This document shows, one piece after another, positions 21,493 to 29,764 of a DNA stretch of 38,985 bases. A program made the translations under genes and the position numbers. Origin of the DNA: an uncultured Chloroflexota bacterium (GTDB taxonomy: Bacteria; Chloroflexota; Dehalococcoidia; Dehalococcoidales; RBG-16-60-22); assembly GCA_903915565.1 (NCBI GenBank), contig CAIWTG010000147.1:1-38985 (forward strand), given 5' to 3'. Under the pieces are notes generated by a model. The model was not told where the DNA came from. It searched no databases and saw nothing but the letters and a program-made list of their open reading frames with translations. Every line of letters begins with the position of its first letter. The stretch's first letter is position 1.

Positions 21493-22617
21493 TTAATCCA
21501 GCTCATAAAAGCCGCCATACGCCCCGACGGGTATCTTACGGCCTTTACCTAACTCAACGGGCGGGCCGGTCGGTATCCTCATCTGGCGCTCGTGGAACCA
21601 TTCCGGCGGTTTCACCAGTTCGTAACGCATGGCTTTTTGCTTGCAGCCTACAATACAGACGCCGCAGCCTTTGCAGTTTTCGTTTATGATTTGCGCTTTT
21701 TGTTTTTTCGAGCCGGGCACCGGCACCATCTCAATGGCTTTAAAGGGGCACCGTTTCATACAAACCTGACACCCCGTGCAGAGGTCTTCATCCACCACCG
21801 CCAGGTAGCGGTTGGGCTCTACCAGGTCGAGCCGGTTGTACTGCGTGTATGAATAAAGCATTTCACACGCGTCCGGACAGCAATAGCACACGCCCCAGTG
21901 AATCAGCCCGATTTCTTCATTCTTGCGCACAATCTGCAGCGTTTCTTCTTCTGAAATTTCTTTAAGCAAACGCCCCGGCTTATCCAGGTAGTATTCACCG
22001 CGGGAATTATCAAAGCAGGCAAAACAGGTCATCACCGGGTGGGTGCACTTGCCCCAAAGAGTGCGGCAGCCGCAGGGAGCCACGATTCTCCGCTTGGCGG
22101 CATGAATCTGCATTTTCCAGTTTTCGCCAGGGAGGATTTGCTCCGGCTTTATATTCGGACTAAGTTCAAGCGCGCCGATGGCCGGCGTCAACATAATGCC
22201 GTGCACGCCCGCCTGCTTACGGTCGCTGGCTTGCTTGACCCAGAGTTCCGCCCACTCGTTGAAGAAGAAGTCCGCCCACAGGTCTTTAACCTTTTGACTG
22301 ATGGCGTGCGAACCGGCGTGGACGCCCGTATCCGCTACATCATGGTGGAGACCCAGAAGATTGGTGTGGAAGGCGAACTGCGTCTTGCCGCGCGTTAATA
22401 ACCCTTTGGCTACCAGGTTGTCCAGGCTTTTCGCCACATCCTTTTCATCCATGCCCGTCCGGCTGGCGACTGCCTGGCAGGTATCGGGGAGGAAAAGCTC
22501 AAGGCAAATCCTGGCTTCGTCCGGCGTGAACATCGCCTCAAGGATATTCATAAAGCGCTGGGACGTTGGCGCCTGCAGTTTTTTAGCTAAATCAGTATAG
22601 ATATCGGTCTGGCTCAT
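21493..22617 (-). CDS. Winged-helix / 4Fe-4S ferredoxin fusion protein
   Basis: This 374-residue protein begins with a winged-helix-like segment (about residues 20-85: FTPDEARICLELF, MDEKDVAKSLDNLVAKGLL). A middle part follows with unusual cysteines: APCGCRTLWGKC, HPVMTCFACF and VCYCCPDACEM. It ends with two ferredoxin motifs, CTGCQVCMKRCPFKAI and CKGCGVCIVGCKQKAM. Similar 4Fe-4S proteins occur widely in anaerobes, but the function is not established. The protein may sense redox state, or use the helix domain for protein contacts. It lies 13 bp after the alpha/alpha-toroid gene in an operon. The start follows AGAGGAG, and the stop codon is directly against that of the convergent URO-D gene. 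Confidence 0.85.
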   Translation of the reverse strand: MSQTDIYTDLAKKLQAPTSQRFMNILEAMFTPDEARICLELFLPDTCQAVASRTGMDEKDVAKSLDNLVAKGLLTRGKTQFAFHTNLLGLHHDVADTGVHAGSHAISQKVKDLWADFFFNEWAELWVKQASDRKQAGVHGIMLTPAIGALELSPNIKPEQILPGENWKMQIHAAKRRIVAPCGCRTLWGKCTHPVMTCFACFDNSRGEYYLDKPGRLLKEISEEETLQIVRKNEEIGLIHWGVCYCCPDACEMLYSYTQYNRLDLVEPNRYLAVVDEDLCTGCQVCMKRCPFKAIEMVPVPGSKKQKAQIINENCKGCGVCIVGCKQKAMRYELVKPPEWFHERQMRIPTGPPVELGKGRKIPVGAYGGFYELD

Positions 22618-22630
22618 TGTATAACTCCTC

Positions 22631-23689
22631 TCACTTTTCCGTTTTGTCTTTAGCAGTACGTTTTAACACCCGCATGGCTCTCAAGGTTACCCATTTATTG
22701 GGCTTACCCATAGTACCGTATTTAACCCACATTTTGTGGCTATTATCAACAAACTCTAACGGCCATCTGCCATTGTCATCCTGTTTTTTTCTTATCAAGT
22801 CCAGTGTATTGGCCAGTCGGGGGTCCGCGCCGTAGCCTAAAGCGGTAAAGGCTTCCGCAATCTGCAGGATATCCGCCCCCCAAAAGCTGGGGAATCTGAA
22901 CTGCCACCACCTTGGGTCCGGGGTTCCTATCCGGTGGCCGGGGAATTCGGCTTTAGAGGGGTCGCCGGTCAAGAAAAAATCCACCCCGATATCTATGGCC
23001 CGTTTAATCAGGTCAGTCCTACGCTCAACGGGCAGGCGTGAAAATGCCATCATTACCTTTAGCGCCGCCCAGGAGCAGGGCAAATCACTATTCGTGCGGC
23101 AGGCAAACAGGGGACCAAATCGGTCCAGGTAACGGAACGGCCCCGGAACACCCTCTGCTGGGGCTAACCCGTCGCGGTTTATTTTCCGGGGCATATCCTT
23201 ATATGTCACTGTTCGGCCCATCCAATCGTAAGCGATATCCAGTCTTTTGTCTTTACAGCCCAAATCCATTAGAGATAAAAGCATGTTGCCCTGAAGGCAG
23301 TCGGCTGTACTGGCAGCACCACCGGCAGGTGTAAACTGGCCTCCCTTGGCTAAAGCGTGGGACAGATAGTAAGCGCAGGCAGTGCCGACACGTTTATCCT
23401 CCTCGATAGAGGCTCCTAGTTCAGCCAGCGAGATGAGCGACCACACGATACTCAAGCACTTGGGACCGTAGCCGGGGCCGGGTTTTACCCAATAACCCTC
23501 CGGGTTCATGTTATCCAGTATCACGGCAATCGGGCCTTCGCGGTGGGCTTTACGCCGGGCAGCTTTAACTTCTTTCTCGTCGGCGTCAACAATATCCCTT
23601 AACGCCAAATACCTGACGCCGGGGTCGCTTTCCTCCAGCAGCCAATCGGTGGGGTCGGCTTTAAGGAGTTTTTTCCAGTTCTGTTGCAT
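22631..23689 (-). CDS. Prenyltransferase/squalene-cyclase-like alpha/alpha-toroid protein
   Basis: I chose the ATG at 23689; the longer frame adds a 29-residue stretch that includes the region of a promoter on the other strand. The 352-residue product (MQQNWKKLLKADPTDWLLEESDP...) has repeated helical units typical of the squalene-cyclase/prenyltransferase toroid fold, including QDDNGRWPLEF near the end, a QW-type motif. The DxDD acid motif of true cyclases is not seen, so a terpene cyclase activity is doubtful. A GAGA-type weak ribosome site precedes the start. It is the first gene of an operon with the winged-helix/ferredoxin gene. The function is unknown. Confidence 0.72.
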   Translation of the reverse strand: MQQNWKKLLKADPTDWLLEESDPGVRYLALRDIVDADEKEVKAARRKAHREGPIAVILDNMNPEGYWVKPGPGYGPKCLSIVWSLISLAELGASIEEDKRVGTACAYYLSHALAKGGQFTPAGGAASTADCLQGNMLLSLMDLGCKDKRLDIAYDWMGRTVTYKDMPRKINRDGLAPAEGVPGPFRYLDRFGPLFACRTNSDLPCSWAALKVMMAFSRLPVERRTDLIKRAIDIGVDFFLTGDPSKAEFPGHRIGTPDPRWWQFRFPSFWGADILQIAEAFTALGYGADPRLANTLDLIRKKQDDNGRWPLEFVDNSHKMWVKYGTMGKPNKWVTLRAMRVLKRTAKDKTEK

Positions 23690-23758
23690 CGCTTTTCTCT
23701 CACGGGAATAATACCATAAACAGATTAGAAAAATCTCGCTGGCTAAAAAACGAACGCC

Positions 23759-23788
23759 TTGCAGTGCCCCGCGCAAACTTGGTAAACT
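23759..23788 (+). promoter_or_regulatory. Promoter of the MBL-fold gene
   Basis: TTGCAG (23759-23764) and TAAACT (23783-23788) are 18 bp apart, and TGG directly precedes the -10, giving an extended form. The start codon is 29 bp downstream. Confidence 0.6.
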
Positions 23789-23816
23789 TTAAGCGATTTG
23801 TTCTAGGAGGGCGCCG

Positions 23817-24668
23817 ATGGAAGTAAGAGTTAATAATCACGGGAAAGATGCGCTGTCAACCAAAGTATTTTTCAGCGACGAAAGCGGTTTTTCCGTCGCT
23901 TCGGTTATCGTCATGGGCCAGAACGATGCCGCCGTTCTTGATACACAGTGGACCTTAGCCAACGGCCACCGCGTCGCGGCAGAAATATTTGAAACCGGCA
24001 AGAACCTGAAATACATTTACGTTTCCCACGCCCACCCCGACCATTACTTCGGGCTGGGGCCTATCGCTGAAGCCTTCCCCGAGGCCAAAGTCATCGCCCT
24101 CCCCATAACAGCCCGTACGATTAATAAGCAGATGTACGGTAAGGTAGGCTATTGGAAAGACATTATCGGACCGACCAATACGCCGACCAAAGCGGTCAAT
24201 ATTGAACCAATGACGAAAAACTATTTTGAGCTGGAGGGCCAGCGCCTCGAGATTATTCCGGAACTGATGGGCGATATGAAGAATAACACCGCGGTCTGGA
24301 TTCCTTCTATTAAAACACTTTATGCCAGCGACGTCCTCTTTAACCAGGCGCACCCCTTTACCTGCGAGCTGACGACGGAAAACCGACAGCAGTGGATTAA
24401 AGACATCGGGCGACTGGAGAAAATGGGGGCGGATGTGATTATCCCGGGGCACCAGAAACCGGGAATGCCCTTCGATTATTCCAGCTTTGATTTTATGAGG
24501 GACTACCTGCAAGCCACCGAAGAAGAGCTGGTCAACACGAAGGAAACCGGCGAGTTTTTCTTAGCCATGGCCAAACGGTTCCCCGCGGCCAACCTTATCT
24601 TCTTAAGCAACGAGATGAACTCCGCCGTCTTTAAGGGCGGGCGGGACTGGCACTGGGCAGACGAATAA
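23817..24668 (+). CDS. MBL-fold metallo-hydrolase
   Basis: This 283-residue metallo-beta-lactamase fold protein has HAHPDH at residues 71-76 (H-x-H-x-D-H), the bridging Asp in YASDVLF at about residue 172, and PGHQKPG with the last His. The second metal-site His, normally in a G-x-H block, is not found; the matching place reads PELMGDMKNNTAVWIP. Metal binding may therefore be altered. The fold serves many hydrolases and some oxidoreductases, and the substrate cannot be told. CTAGGAGGG precedes the start. It stands divergent from the toroid/ferredoxin operon. Confidence 0.9.
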   Translation: MEVRVNNHGKDALSTKVFFSDESGFSVASVIVMGQNDAAVLDTQWTLANGHRVAAEIFETGKNLKYIYVSHAHPDHYFGLGPIAEAFPEAKVIALPITARTINKQMYGKVGYWKDIIGPTNTPTKAVNIEPMTKNYFELEGQRLEIIPELMGDMKNNTAVWIPSIKTLYASDVLFNQAHPFTCELTTENRQQWIKDIGRLEKMGADVIIPGHQKPGMPFDYSSFDFMRDYLQATEEELVNTKETGEFFLAMAKRFPAANLIFLSNEMNSAVFKGGRDWHWADE

Positions 24669-24799
24669 GTTCTCCACCACCCCGCTGTAAAACCCGCCGA
24701 AAAATTCACAATATTCATCAAAAAACAGGTATTCCTTGCACTTTAGCCGCTTTGTGATAGTTTGAAGCTAAAATAGGTATCTTTTGATGCCTGCAGCTA

Positions 24800-24828
24800 T
24801 TGACAAATAACCCCAGTTTTGTTACTCT
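24800..24828 (+). promoter_or_regulatory. Promoter of the DUF5679 gene
   Basis: TTGACA (24800-24805) and TACTCT (24823-24828) are exactly 17 bp apart. TGT precedes the -10, giving an extended form. The start codon is 35 bp further on. Confidence 0.75.
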
Positions 24829-24863
24829 GCTAGGCAAAGATATTAGTGCCCAGGAGGTGCAAA

Positions 24864-25004
24864 ATGCAGGCTTATTGCATGAAATGCCGGAAGAAAGTTG
24901 AAATGAGCAGCCCCAAAGCGGTCACTCTAAAAAACAAGCGACCGGCCACCCAGGGCGCCTGTCCCAAGTGCGGAACCAAGATTTTCCGCATTGGCAAGGG
25001 CTAA
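24864..25004 (+). CDS. DUF5679 zinc-ribbon miniprotein
   Basis: This 46-residue gene is too short for usual ORF cut-offs, but CAGGAGGTG sits at the right distance and a consensus promoter precedes it. The product starts MQAYCMKCRKKVEM, continues PKAVTLKNKRPATQG, and ends CPKCGTKIFRIGKG. The two CxxC pairs form a zinc ribbon. The whole sequence fits the DUF5679 family, small proteins common in Chloroflexota and relatives whose function is unknown. Its size and fold suggest nucleic-acid or ribosome binding, which is inference. A terminator lies about 110 bp downstream. Confidence 0.88.
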   Translation: MQAYCMKCRKKVEMSSPKAVTLKNKRPATQGACPKCGTKIFRIGKG

Positions 25005-25112
25005 TTATACTTCTATTTCCAGCTTTAACAACACTAATGGTTTCCTTTTAATAGAAAAGGAGGCTGGGTAAGAAAGCGAACTTATCTGGGGTATAAAAAT
25101 GTATGCTAAAAT

Positions 25113-25146
25113 AAGGCACTGTGAATGCAGTGCCTTTAGTTTTTTT
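25113..25146. terminator. Intrinsic terminator, mainly for the DUF5679 gene
   Basis: A 9-bp stem AAGGCACTG (25113-25121) / CAGTGCCTT (25128-25136) is followed by TAGTTTTTTT on the plus strand. On the minus strand ATTTTA follows, so it may also end the cysS operon. Confidence 0.8.
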
Positions 25147-26590
25147 ACTTACGCTTCCACACGGTGCCCTGCGCCGTATCCTCCAGCGCAATGCCGATGG
25201 CGCTTAAGCCGTCGCGGATTTCATCGGCAAGGTTAAACTGCTTGGCTTTACGCAGCTCCTTACGCATGGATATTAACGACGCCATGATGGTTTCAATATC
25301 ATCAGCAACAGCGCCAGCACTAACACCGGCGGTTTTGGCTTTTTGATTAATGGCTGACGCCAGCTTTTTCAAAGGCTCAATGTCTATTGTCGCCTCTGCT
25401 TTGCCTTCGAAAGTAAGCCCTAGTATCCCGCCCAGTTCTTTTAACGTCTCGCGAGCTTTACCGGCGTTCATGCCCTCTTCCTCCGCCCGGTTGATGTCCC
25501 GCGCTAGGTCGAAGAGCGCCGCTATCGCCTGCGGGGTATTAAAGTCATCGTCCATTGCCTCAATAAATCTATCGTAATAGGGTTTAGGTTCCAGGGCTTT
25601 TTTCTTGCCAGCGGCGACTTCTTTATTTACCACCCGTACGAGCCTGTCCGCCCCGCTTTGTGCCGCGGCAACAGCTTCTTCAGTATAAGTCAACGGACTG
25701 CGGTAGTAGGAGCCTAAAACGAATATCCTGAATGAATCCGGCGTATGCTTCGTTAAAAAGTCCCGTATCGTTACTAAATTCCCCAGGCTTTTACTCATCT
25801 TTTCCGCACCAAGCTGTAGCGCGCCGTTATGCATCCAGTATTTGACGAAAGGAACTTTGCCGGTATAACTTTCTGTTTGTGCTATCTCGTTCTCGTGGTG
25901 GGGAAAGACTAAATCCGTCCCGCCACCATGGATGTCTATCTGTTCGCCCAAATATTTAGTTGACATGGCGCTGCACTCAATATGCCATCCTGGGCGGCCT
26001 TTGCCCCAGGGACTTTCCCAGGATGGCTCACCCGGTTTGGCTGCTTTCCAAAGCACAAAATCCAGAGGGTCTTCTTTTTCTTCGCCGGGCTCAACGCTGG
26101 CGCCGACCATCATAGTATCGAATTTCCGCCTGGAAAGTTTGCCGTAGTCGGTTTTATTTTTGACGCGGTAATATACACTCCCATTGGCCGCGTAGGCAAA
26201 ACCCTTGGCGATAAGGCCTTTTATCACTTCCAGCATTGTCGGGATTTCTTCGGTCGCTTTAGGATTAATGTCTACCGGCGAAACGTTAAGGGCTTCCATT
26301 TCTTCTTTGTAACTCTGCGCGTATTTTCCGGCTATTTCCGCCGCCGTAACGCCAAGCCGATTAGCACGGTTGATTATTTTGTCATCCACATCAGTAATAT
26401 TCTGAACTACCTTAACTTGATAACCCCGGAAACGCAAATAGCGGCGGACAACATCAAAAATAATAGCACTCATGGCGTGACCGAGGTGCGAATCATCGTA
26501 TGGCGTAACGCCGCAGACGTACATCGTCACCACCTTGCCGATGGGTTTAAAATCGGTTTTTTTGCCGCTTAAAGTATCGGATATTTTCAT
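25145..26590 (-). CDS. cysS: Cysteine--tRNA ligase
   Basis: This 481-residue class I synthetase charges tRNA-Cys. It has the HIGH-type motif HLGH in TPYDDSHLGHAMS and KMSKS in AEKMSKSLGN. Zinc ligands are seen at CGVTPYD, HIECS and HHENEIAQ. The length is normal and it ends with the usual anticodon-binding helical region. The ATG overlaps the ispF stop codon by 4 bp (ATGA), placing it last in the radA / ligase-like / ispD / ispF / cysS operon. IspDF-CysS neighbours are common in bacteria. Confidence 0.98.
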   Translation of the reverse strand: MKISDTLSGKKTDFKPIGKVVTMYVCGVTPYDDSHLGHAMSAIIFDVVRRYLRFRGYQVKVVQNITDVDDKIINRANRLGVTAAEIAGKYAQSYKEEMEALNVSPVDINPKATEEIPTMLEVIKGLIAKGFAYAANGSVYYRVKNKTDYGKLSRRKFDTMMVGASVEPGEEKEDPLDFVLWKAAKPGEPSWESPWGKGRPGWHIECSAMSTKYLGEQIDIHGGGTDLVFPHHENEIAQTESYTGKVPFVKYWMHNGALQLGAEKMSKSLGNLVTIRDFLTKHTPDSFRIFVLGSYYRSPLTYTEEAVAAAQSGADRLVRVVNKEVAAGKKKALEPKPYYDRFIEAMDDDFNTPQAIAALFDLARDINRAEEEGMNAGKARETLKELGGILGLTFEGKAEATIDIEPLKKLASAINQKAKTAGVSAGAVADDIETIMASLISMRKELRKAKQFNLADEIRDGLSAIGIALEDTAQGTVWKRK

Positions 26591-27078
26591 TTTCCCCTGC
26601 CCTCTATCATTGCCACCACATAAGCCGCCATGCCTTTGCCCCGCCCGATATCCCCTATCCCGTTATTGGTGCTGGCTTTAACGCTTACCTGGCCAATACT
26701 GATACCTAGCACCCGGCTCAAGTTTTTCCGTATGTCTTCAATATATTTACTAAGTTTAGGTTTTTCGGCTACCACCGTAGCGTCGATGTTCACTACCTCA
26801 AAATCCCTCTCCTTGAGTGTCACCGCCACTTCCGCCAGCAGGACAAGACTGGAAATATCTTTATATTCCACCGCGCCGGGCGGAAAATGCCGCCCGATGT
26901 CGCCCAAGACCGCCGCCCCCAGCAGCGCATCCATGACCGCGTGGGTGAGGACGTCGGCGTCGCTCCAGCCGTCAAGCCCTTTTTCAAAAGGTATTTTTAC
27001 ACCGCCCAGCACCAGCTTCCGTCCCTTCACCAGTGGATGAACGTCGTAACCTATGCCGATACGCTGGTTAGTGCTCAT
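26587..27078 (-). CDS. ispF: 2-C-methyl-D-erythritol 2,4-cyclodiphosphate synthase
   Basis: This 163-residue enzyme makes the cyclic diphosphate of the MEP isoprenoid pathway. GIGYDVHPL carries the zinc-binding Asp and His, and DADVLTHAVMDALLGA and GDIGRHFPP are the standard conserved blocks. The C-terminal half has KASTNNGIGDIGRGKGMAAYVV, the usual end of the family. It overlaps ispD by 11 bp and cysS by 4 bp, so translation is probably coupled. With ispD next to it, this shows isoprenoid synthesis by the MEP route. Confidence 0.98.
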   Translation of the reverse strand: MSTNQRIGIGYDVHPLVKGRKLVLGGVKIPFEKGLDGWSDADVLTHAVMDALLGAAVLGDIGRHFPPGAVEYKDISSLVLLAEVAVTLKERDFEVVNIDATVVAEKPKLSKYIEDIRKNLSRVLGISIGQVSVKASTNNGIGDIGRGKGMAAYVVAMIEGRGK

Positions 27079-27748
27079 GTTTTTTCAGTAAAGCCTCCGC
27101 TAACGCCAGGTCGTCGGGTGTAGTTATCTTAATATTAGCATAAGAGCCCATATAGAGTTTAACTTTATAACCAGCTTTTTCCACCAGCGCCGCGTCGTCA
27201 GTGACGTCACCGGAGGAGTTTTTATAGGCTTTTTCAATAACATCGCGGGGGAATACTTGCGGCGTTTGGACGGCTCTTAAGTTTTGCCGCGAAAGAGTCT
27301 GGCTGACAATTTCGTCCTTTTGCACCTCTTTGATGGTGTCCGTCACCGGCACTGCCGCCACCGCCGCGCCGGTCGCTTTTGCCGCCGTCAGCCCCCGCTC
27401 GATAAGTTCGACGGTAACTAGAGGACGCGCCCCGTCGTGGATGACGACCCAGTCGGCGTCTTTAACTCGCTTTAGCCCCTCCGCCACCGAGTCCTGCCGT
27501 CTTTTGCCGCCTGGGACAACGTCTTTGACTTTGGACCACCCCTCCGCCTTAACAAGTTTACGGCAAGCCTCAATGTTTTTGGCGCTCATCACCACGACTA
27601 TATCGTCAACTTTTTTGCACTTTTGAAACGTATCAAGCACGCGCGCCAGCGCGGGACGACCGTTAATAGGGGCGAACATTTTATCAACGCCGCCCATCCT
27701 TTGCCCTTCCCCGGCTGCCACGATGATGGCTGCTACTTTATCACTCAT
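27068..27748 (-). CDS. ispD: 2-C-methyl-D-erythritol 4-phosphate cytidylyltransferase
   Basis: This 226-residue enzyme attaches CMP to methylerythritol phosphate in the MEP pathway. The nucleotide-binding N-terminus AAGEGQRMGGVDKMF, VIHDGARPLVT, the DTIK block, TPQVF and TDDAALVE are all present. The C-terminal ITTPDDLALAEALL is typical. It overlaps the upstream RNA-ligase-like gene by 4 bp (ATGA) and ispF by 11 bp. It is a separate protein rather than an IspDF fusion. Confidence 0.98.
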   Translation of the reverse strand: MSDKVAAIIVAAGEGQRMGGVDKMFAPINGRPALARVLDTFQKCKKVDDIVVVMSAKNIEACRKLVKAEGWSKVKDVVPGGKRRQDSVAEGLKRVKDADWVVIHDGARPLVTVELIERGLTAAKATGAAVAAVPVTDTIKEVQKDEIVSQTLSRQNLRAVQTPQVFPRDVIEKAYKNSSGDVTDDAALVEKAGYKVKLYMGSYANIKITTPDDLALAEALLKKHEH

Positions 27749-28293
27749 AACGCTAACTCAAACACCCGCGTCCTTTCCCAGTTGCCTTTGTCCTCGGCAA
27801 AGAGGTTGATGTAGGTTATTTTGTCTTCAAAATGCAGTTTATATTTGGAGAACCTTTTCTTGATGCTTTTAAAAACAGGGTCCGGGATGTGGCTGCCGAT
27901 AGTAACGTGCGGGATATAGTTATCGAGGTTAAATTCCCCGTCGGTATCAATCTCTTTAATATACCCGTCCAGCGACTTGATAATATCGGTGTGCAGTTTT
28001 TTCACCGCCTGGCGGTTCTGTATCGCGGCGTAAACCACTTTATTTTCGTTCTCAAAATACCTGATGCCTTTAAGCGTAACGTTGAATTGCTTGTTGCGTC
28101 TAGCCACTTTTTCCAGCTGTTCGTAAATTTGATACAAGCTGAAGACGGGCGCGAAGGGATAGACCAGGGTGATATGTGGCACGATGACGTAATCGATGTA
28201 TTGTTTAAAGTCCCGCCGCATTTTGCTCAATACTTTTTCGATGTCCTCGGAAAAAGTCAGGTCGATGGAGTAGATTCTTTCTTTCCTGGGCAT
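27745..28293 (-). CDS. 2'-5' RNA ligase family protein
   Basis: This 182-residue protein carries the two H-x-T-x motifs of the 2H phosphoesterase superfamily: PHITLVYPF (about residues 59-67) and PHVTIGSHI (about 130-138). Bacterial members (ThpR-like) hydrolyse or ligate 2',5' or cyclic phosphodiester bonds in RNA or nucleotides; the in vivo job is mostly unknown. The gene overlaps the radA stop by 1 bp (TAATG) and ispD by 4 bp, so it is firmly inside the radA-to-cysS operon. Confidence 0.9.
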   Translation of the reverse strand: MPRKERIYSIDLTFSEDIEKVLSKMRRDFKQYIDYVIVPHITLVYPFAPVFSLYQIYEQLEKVARRNKQFNVTLKGIRYFENENKVVYAAIQNRQAVKKLHTDIIKSLDGYIKEIDTDGEFNLDNYIPHVTIGSHIPDPVFKSIKKRFSKYKLHFEDKITYINLFAEDKGNWERTRVFELAL

Positions 28294-29675
28294 TATTCAT
28301 CATCGCCTTTCCCTTTGCCGACCCCCTTATAGACCGCCTCCCTTAATGTGGCCGCGATTATCAATTCGATATCTTTAGGGGCGTTCACTTTTGCCCCTGT
28401 TTTAGGTATAATGCACTTCTTAAAGCCCAGTCGGGCTACCTCGGCGAGGCGTCTATCCATTTGGGGGGCGGGGCGTAGTTCGCCGCTTAAGCCCACCTCC
28501 CCCACCGCCGCCGTCTGGGGCAGGACTTCCGCGTCGCGGTAGCTGGAGGCAATTGCTAAAGCCATGCCTAAATCGGCGGCAGGCTCACCCACCTTTAAGC
28601 CGCCCGTCACGTTCACCATGACGTCCTGGTTGCCCAGCTTTAACCCCACCCGCCGCGATAGCACCGCTGTCACCACCAGCAGCCGGTTAAAGTCCACGCC
28701 GTTAGCCGTGCGCCGCGGTTGTCCGAAAGCGTTCATCGTCGTTAACGCCTGTATTTCCACTAATAGCGGCCGGCTCCCCTCGATGACGGGCACGACCGCC
28801 GACCCTACCGTTTCCGTTCCCCGCTGCGATAGGAATGCCAGCGATGGATTCGCCACCTCCACCATCCCCTCTTCTTTCATTTCAAAGACGCCTACCTCGT
28901 TAGTCGAGCCGAAGCGGTTCTTGACACAGCGTAATAGCCGGTAAGCGCTGAAAGGCTCGCCCTCAAGGTAGAGGACGACGTCTACGATATGCTCCAGAAC
29001 GCGCGGGCCGGCAATGGCGCCCTCTTTGGTGACGTGGCCGGAGATGAAGACGGGCACGCCGTGAGTCTTCGCCCACTGCATCAGGCGCATGGTGCAGTCG
29101 CGCACTTGCGAGACGCTGCCCGCCGCCGAATCTCCGCCCGGTATATAGACCGTTTGTATAGAGTCCACAATCAATAACGACGGTTGGGCATTTTCCGCCC
29201 GCTCAATCACCGCGTCAATGTCGGTCTCTGCCAGGACGAAAAGCCCCTCCCCTTTTAACCCCAGCCGCTTGGCCCGTATTTTTATCTGTTGCGCCGTTTC
29301 CTCGCCGGTGACATAGACCACGCTCTGGCGCGCGTTAGCAATGGATGCCGCCGCCTGTAGTAAGAGGGTGGATTTTCCGATGCCCGGGTCGCCGCTAACA
29401 AGGACTAACGACCCCGCCACGATGCCTCCCCCCAGCACACGGTTGAACTCGGCGAGGGGTAAAGGTGCGCGGTCTTTAGCCTCGATTTCTACCTGTGAAA
29501 GCTCCTGCGGGAAGGCGGCTGTGCCGGTGGGGCGGAGTGGGGCTTTAGTAGTGTTTAGGTTCATCTCGGAGAAGGTGTTCCACTGGTTGCAGTCCGGGCA
29601 CTTGCCGAGCCATTTAAGGCTTTCCTTGCCGCATTCTTTGCAGACGTAAACGACTTTCGCCGAGGACTTGCTCAT
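28293..29675 (-). CDS. radA: DNA repair protein RadA
   Basis: This 460-residue protein has the C4 zinc finger (C12-x2-C15 ... C26-x2-C29), the RecA-type ATPase with Walker A GDPGIGKST and the SLLIVDSIQTVY Walker B block, the RadA-specific KNRFG motif (VKNRFGSTNEVG), and a Lon-like C-terminal domain (MVNVTGGLKVGEPAADLGMALAIASS). RadA drives branch migration during homologous recombination. It is the first gene of the radA-to-cysS operon. The start lacks a Shine-Dalgarno, and its -10 lies 6 nt ahead, so the message may be leaderless. Confidence 0.98.
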   Translation of the reverse strand: MSKSSAKVVYVCKECGKESLKWLGKCPDCNQWNTFSEMNLNTTKAPLRPTGTAAFPQELSQVEIEAKDRAPLPLAEFNRVLGGGIVAGSLVLVSGDPGIGKSTLLLQAAASIANARQSVVYVTGEETAQQIKIRAKRLGLKGEGLFVLAETDIDAVIERAENAQPSLLIVDSIQTVYIPGGDSAAGSVSQVRDCTMRLMQWAKTHGVPVFISGHVTKEGAIAGPRVLEHIVDVVLYLEGEPFSAYRLLRCVKNRFGSTNEVGVFEMKEEGMVEVANPSLAFLSQRGTETVGSAVVPVIEGSRPLLVEIQALTTMNAFGQPRRTANGVDFNRLLVVTAVLSRRVGLKLGNQDVMVNVTGGLKVGEPAADLGMALAIASSYRDAEVLPQTAAVGEVGLSGELRPAPQMDRRLAEVARLGFKKCIIPKTGAKVNAPKDIELIIAATLREAVYKGVGKGKGDDE

Positions 29676-29681
29676 AGGATG

Positions 29682-29710
29682 AGTTTATTAGATTTGGGGA
29701 GATAAGGCAA
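29682..29710 (-). promoter_or_regulatory. radA operon promoter
   Basis: On the minus strand TTGCCT (29710-29705) and TAAACT (29687-29682) are exactly 17 bp apart. The -10 ends 6 nt before the ATG, predicting a start at or near the A of the start codon. Confidence 0.6.
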
Positions 29711-29711
29711 G

Positions 29712-29740
29712 GGGAAAACAAAAGGGGGGCTTTCGCCCCC
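29712..29740 (-). terminator. Intrinsic terminator of the biotinyl carrier gene
   Basis: A 6-bp GGGGGC/GCCCCC stem (29725-29730 with 29735-29740) with a TTTC loop is followed on the minus strand by CTTTTGTTTT. Confidence 0.8.
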
Positions 29741-29764
29741 TGTGTAACCAACAGTCAAGAATAT

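Noticed and set aside
24775..24792. Hairpin AGGTATC/GATGCCT upstream of the DUF5679 promoter, considered as a terminator
   Set aside because: Only 7 bp with a G-T pair and no following T-tract on either strand.
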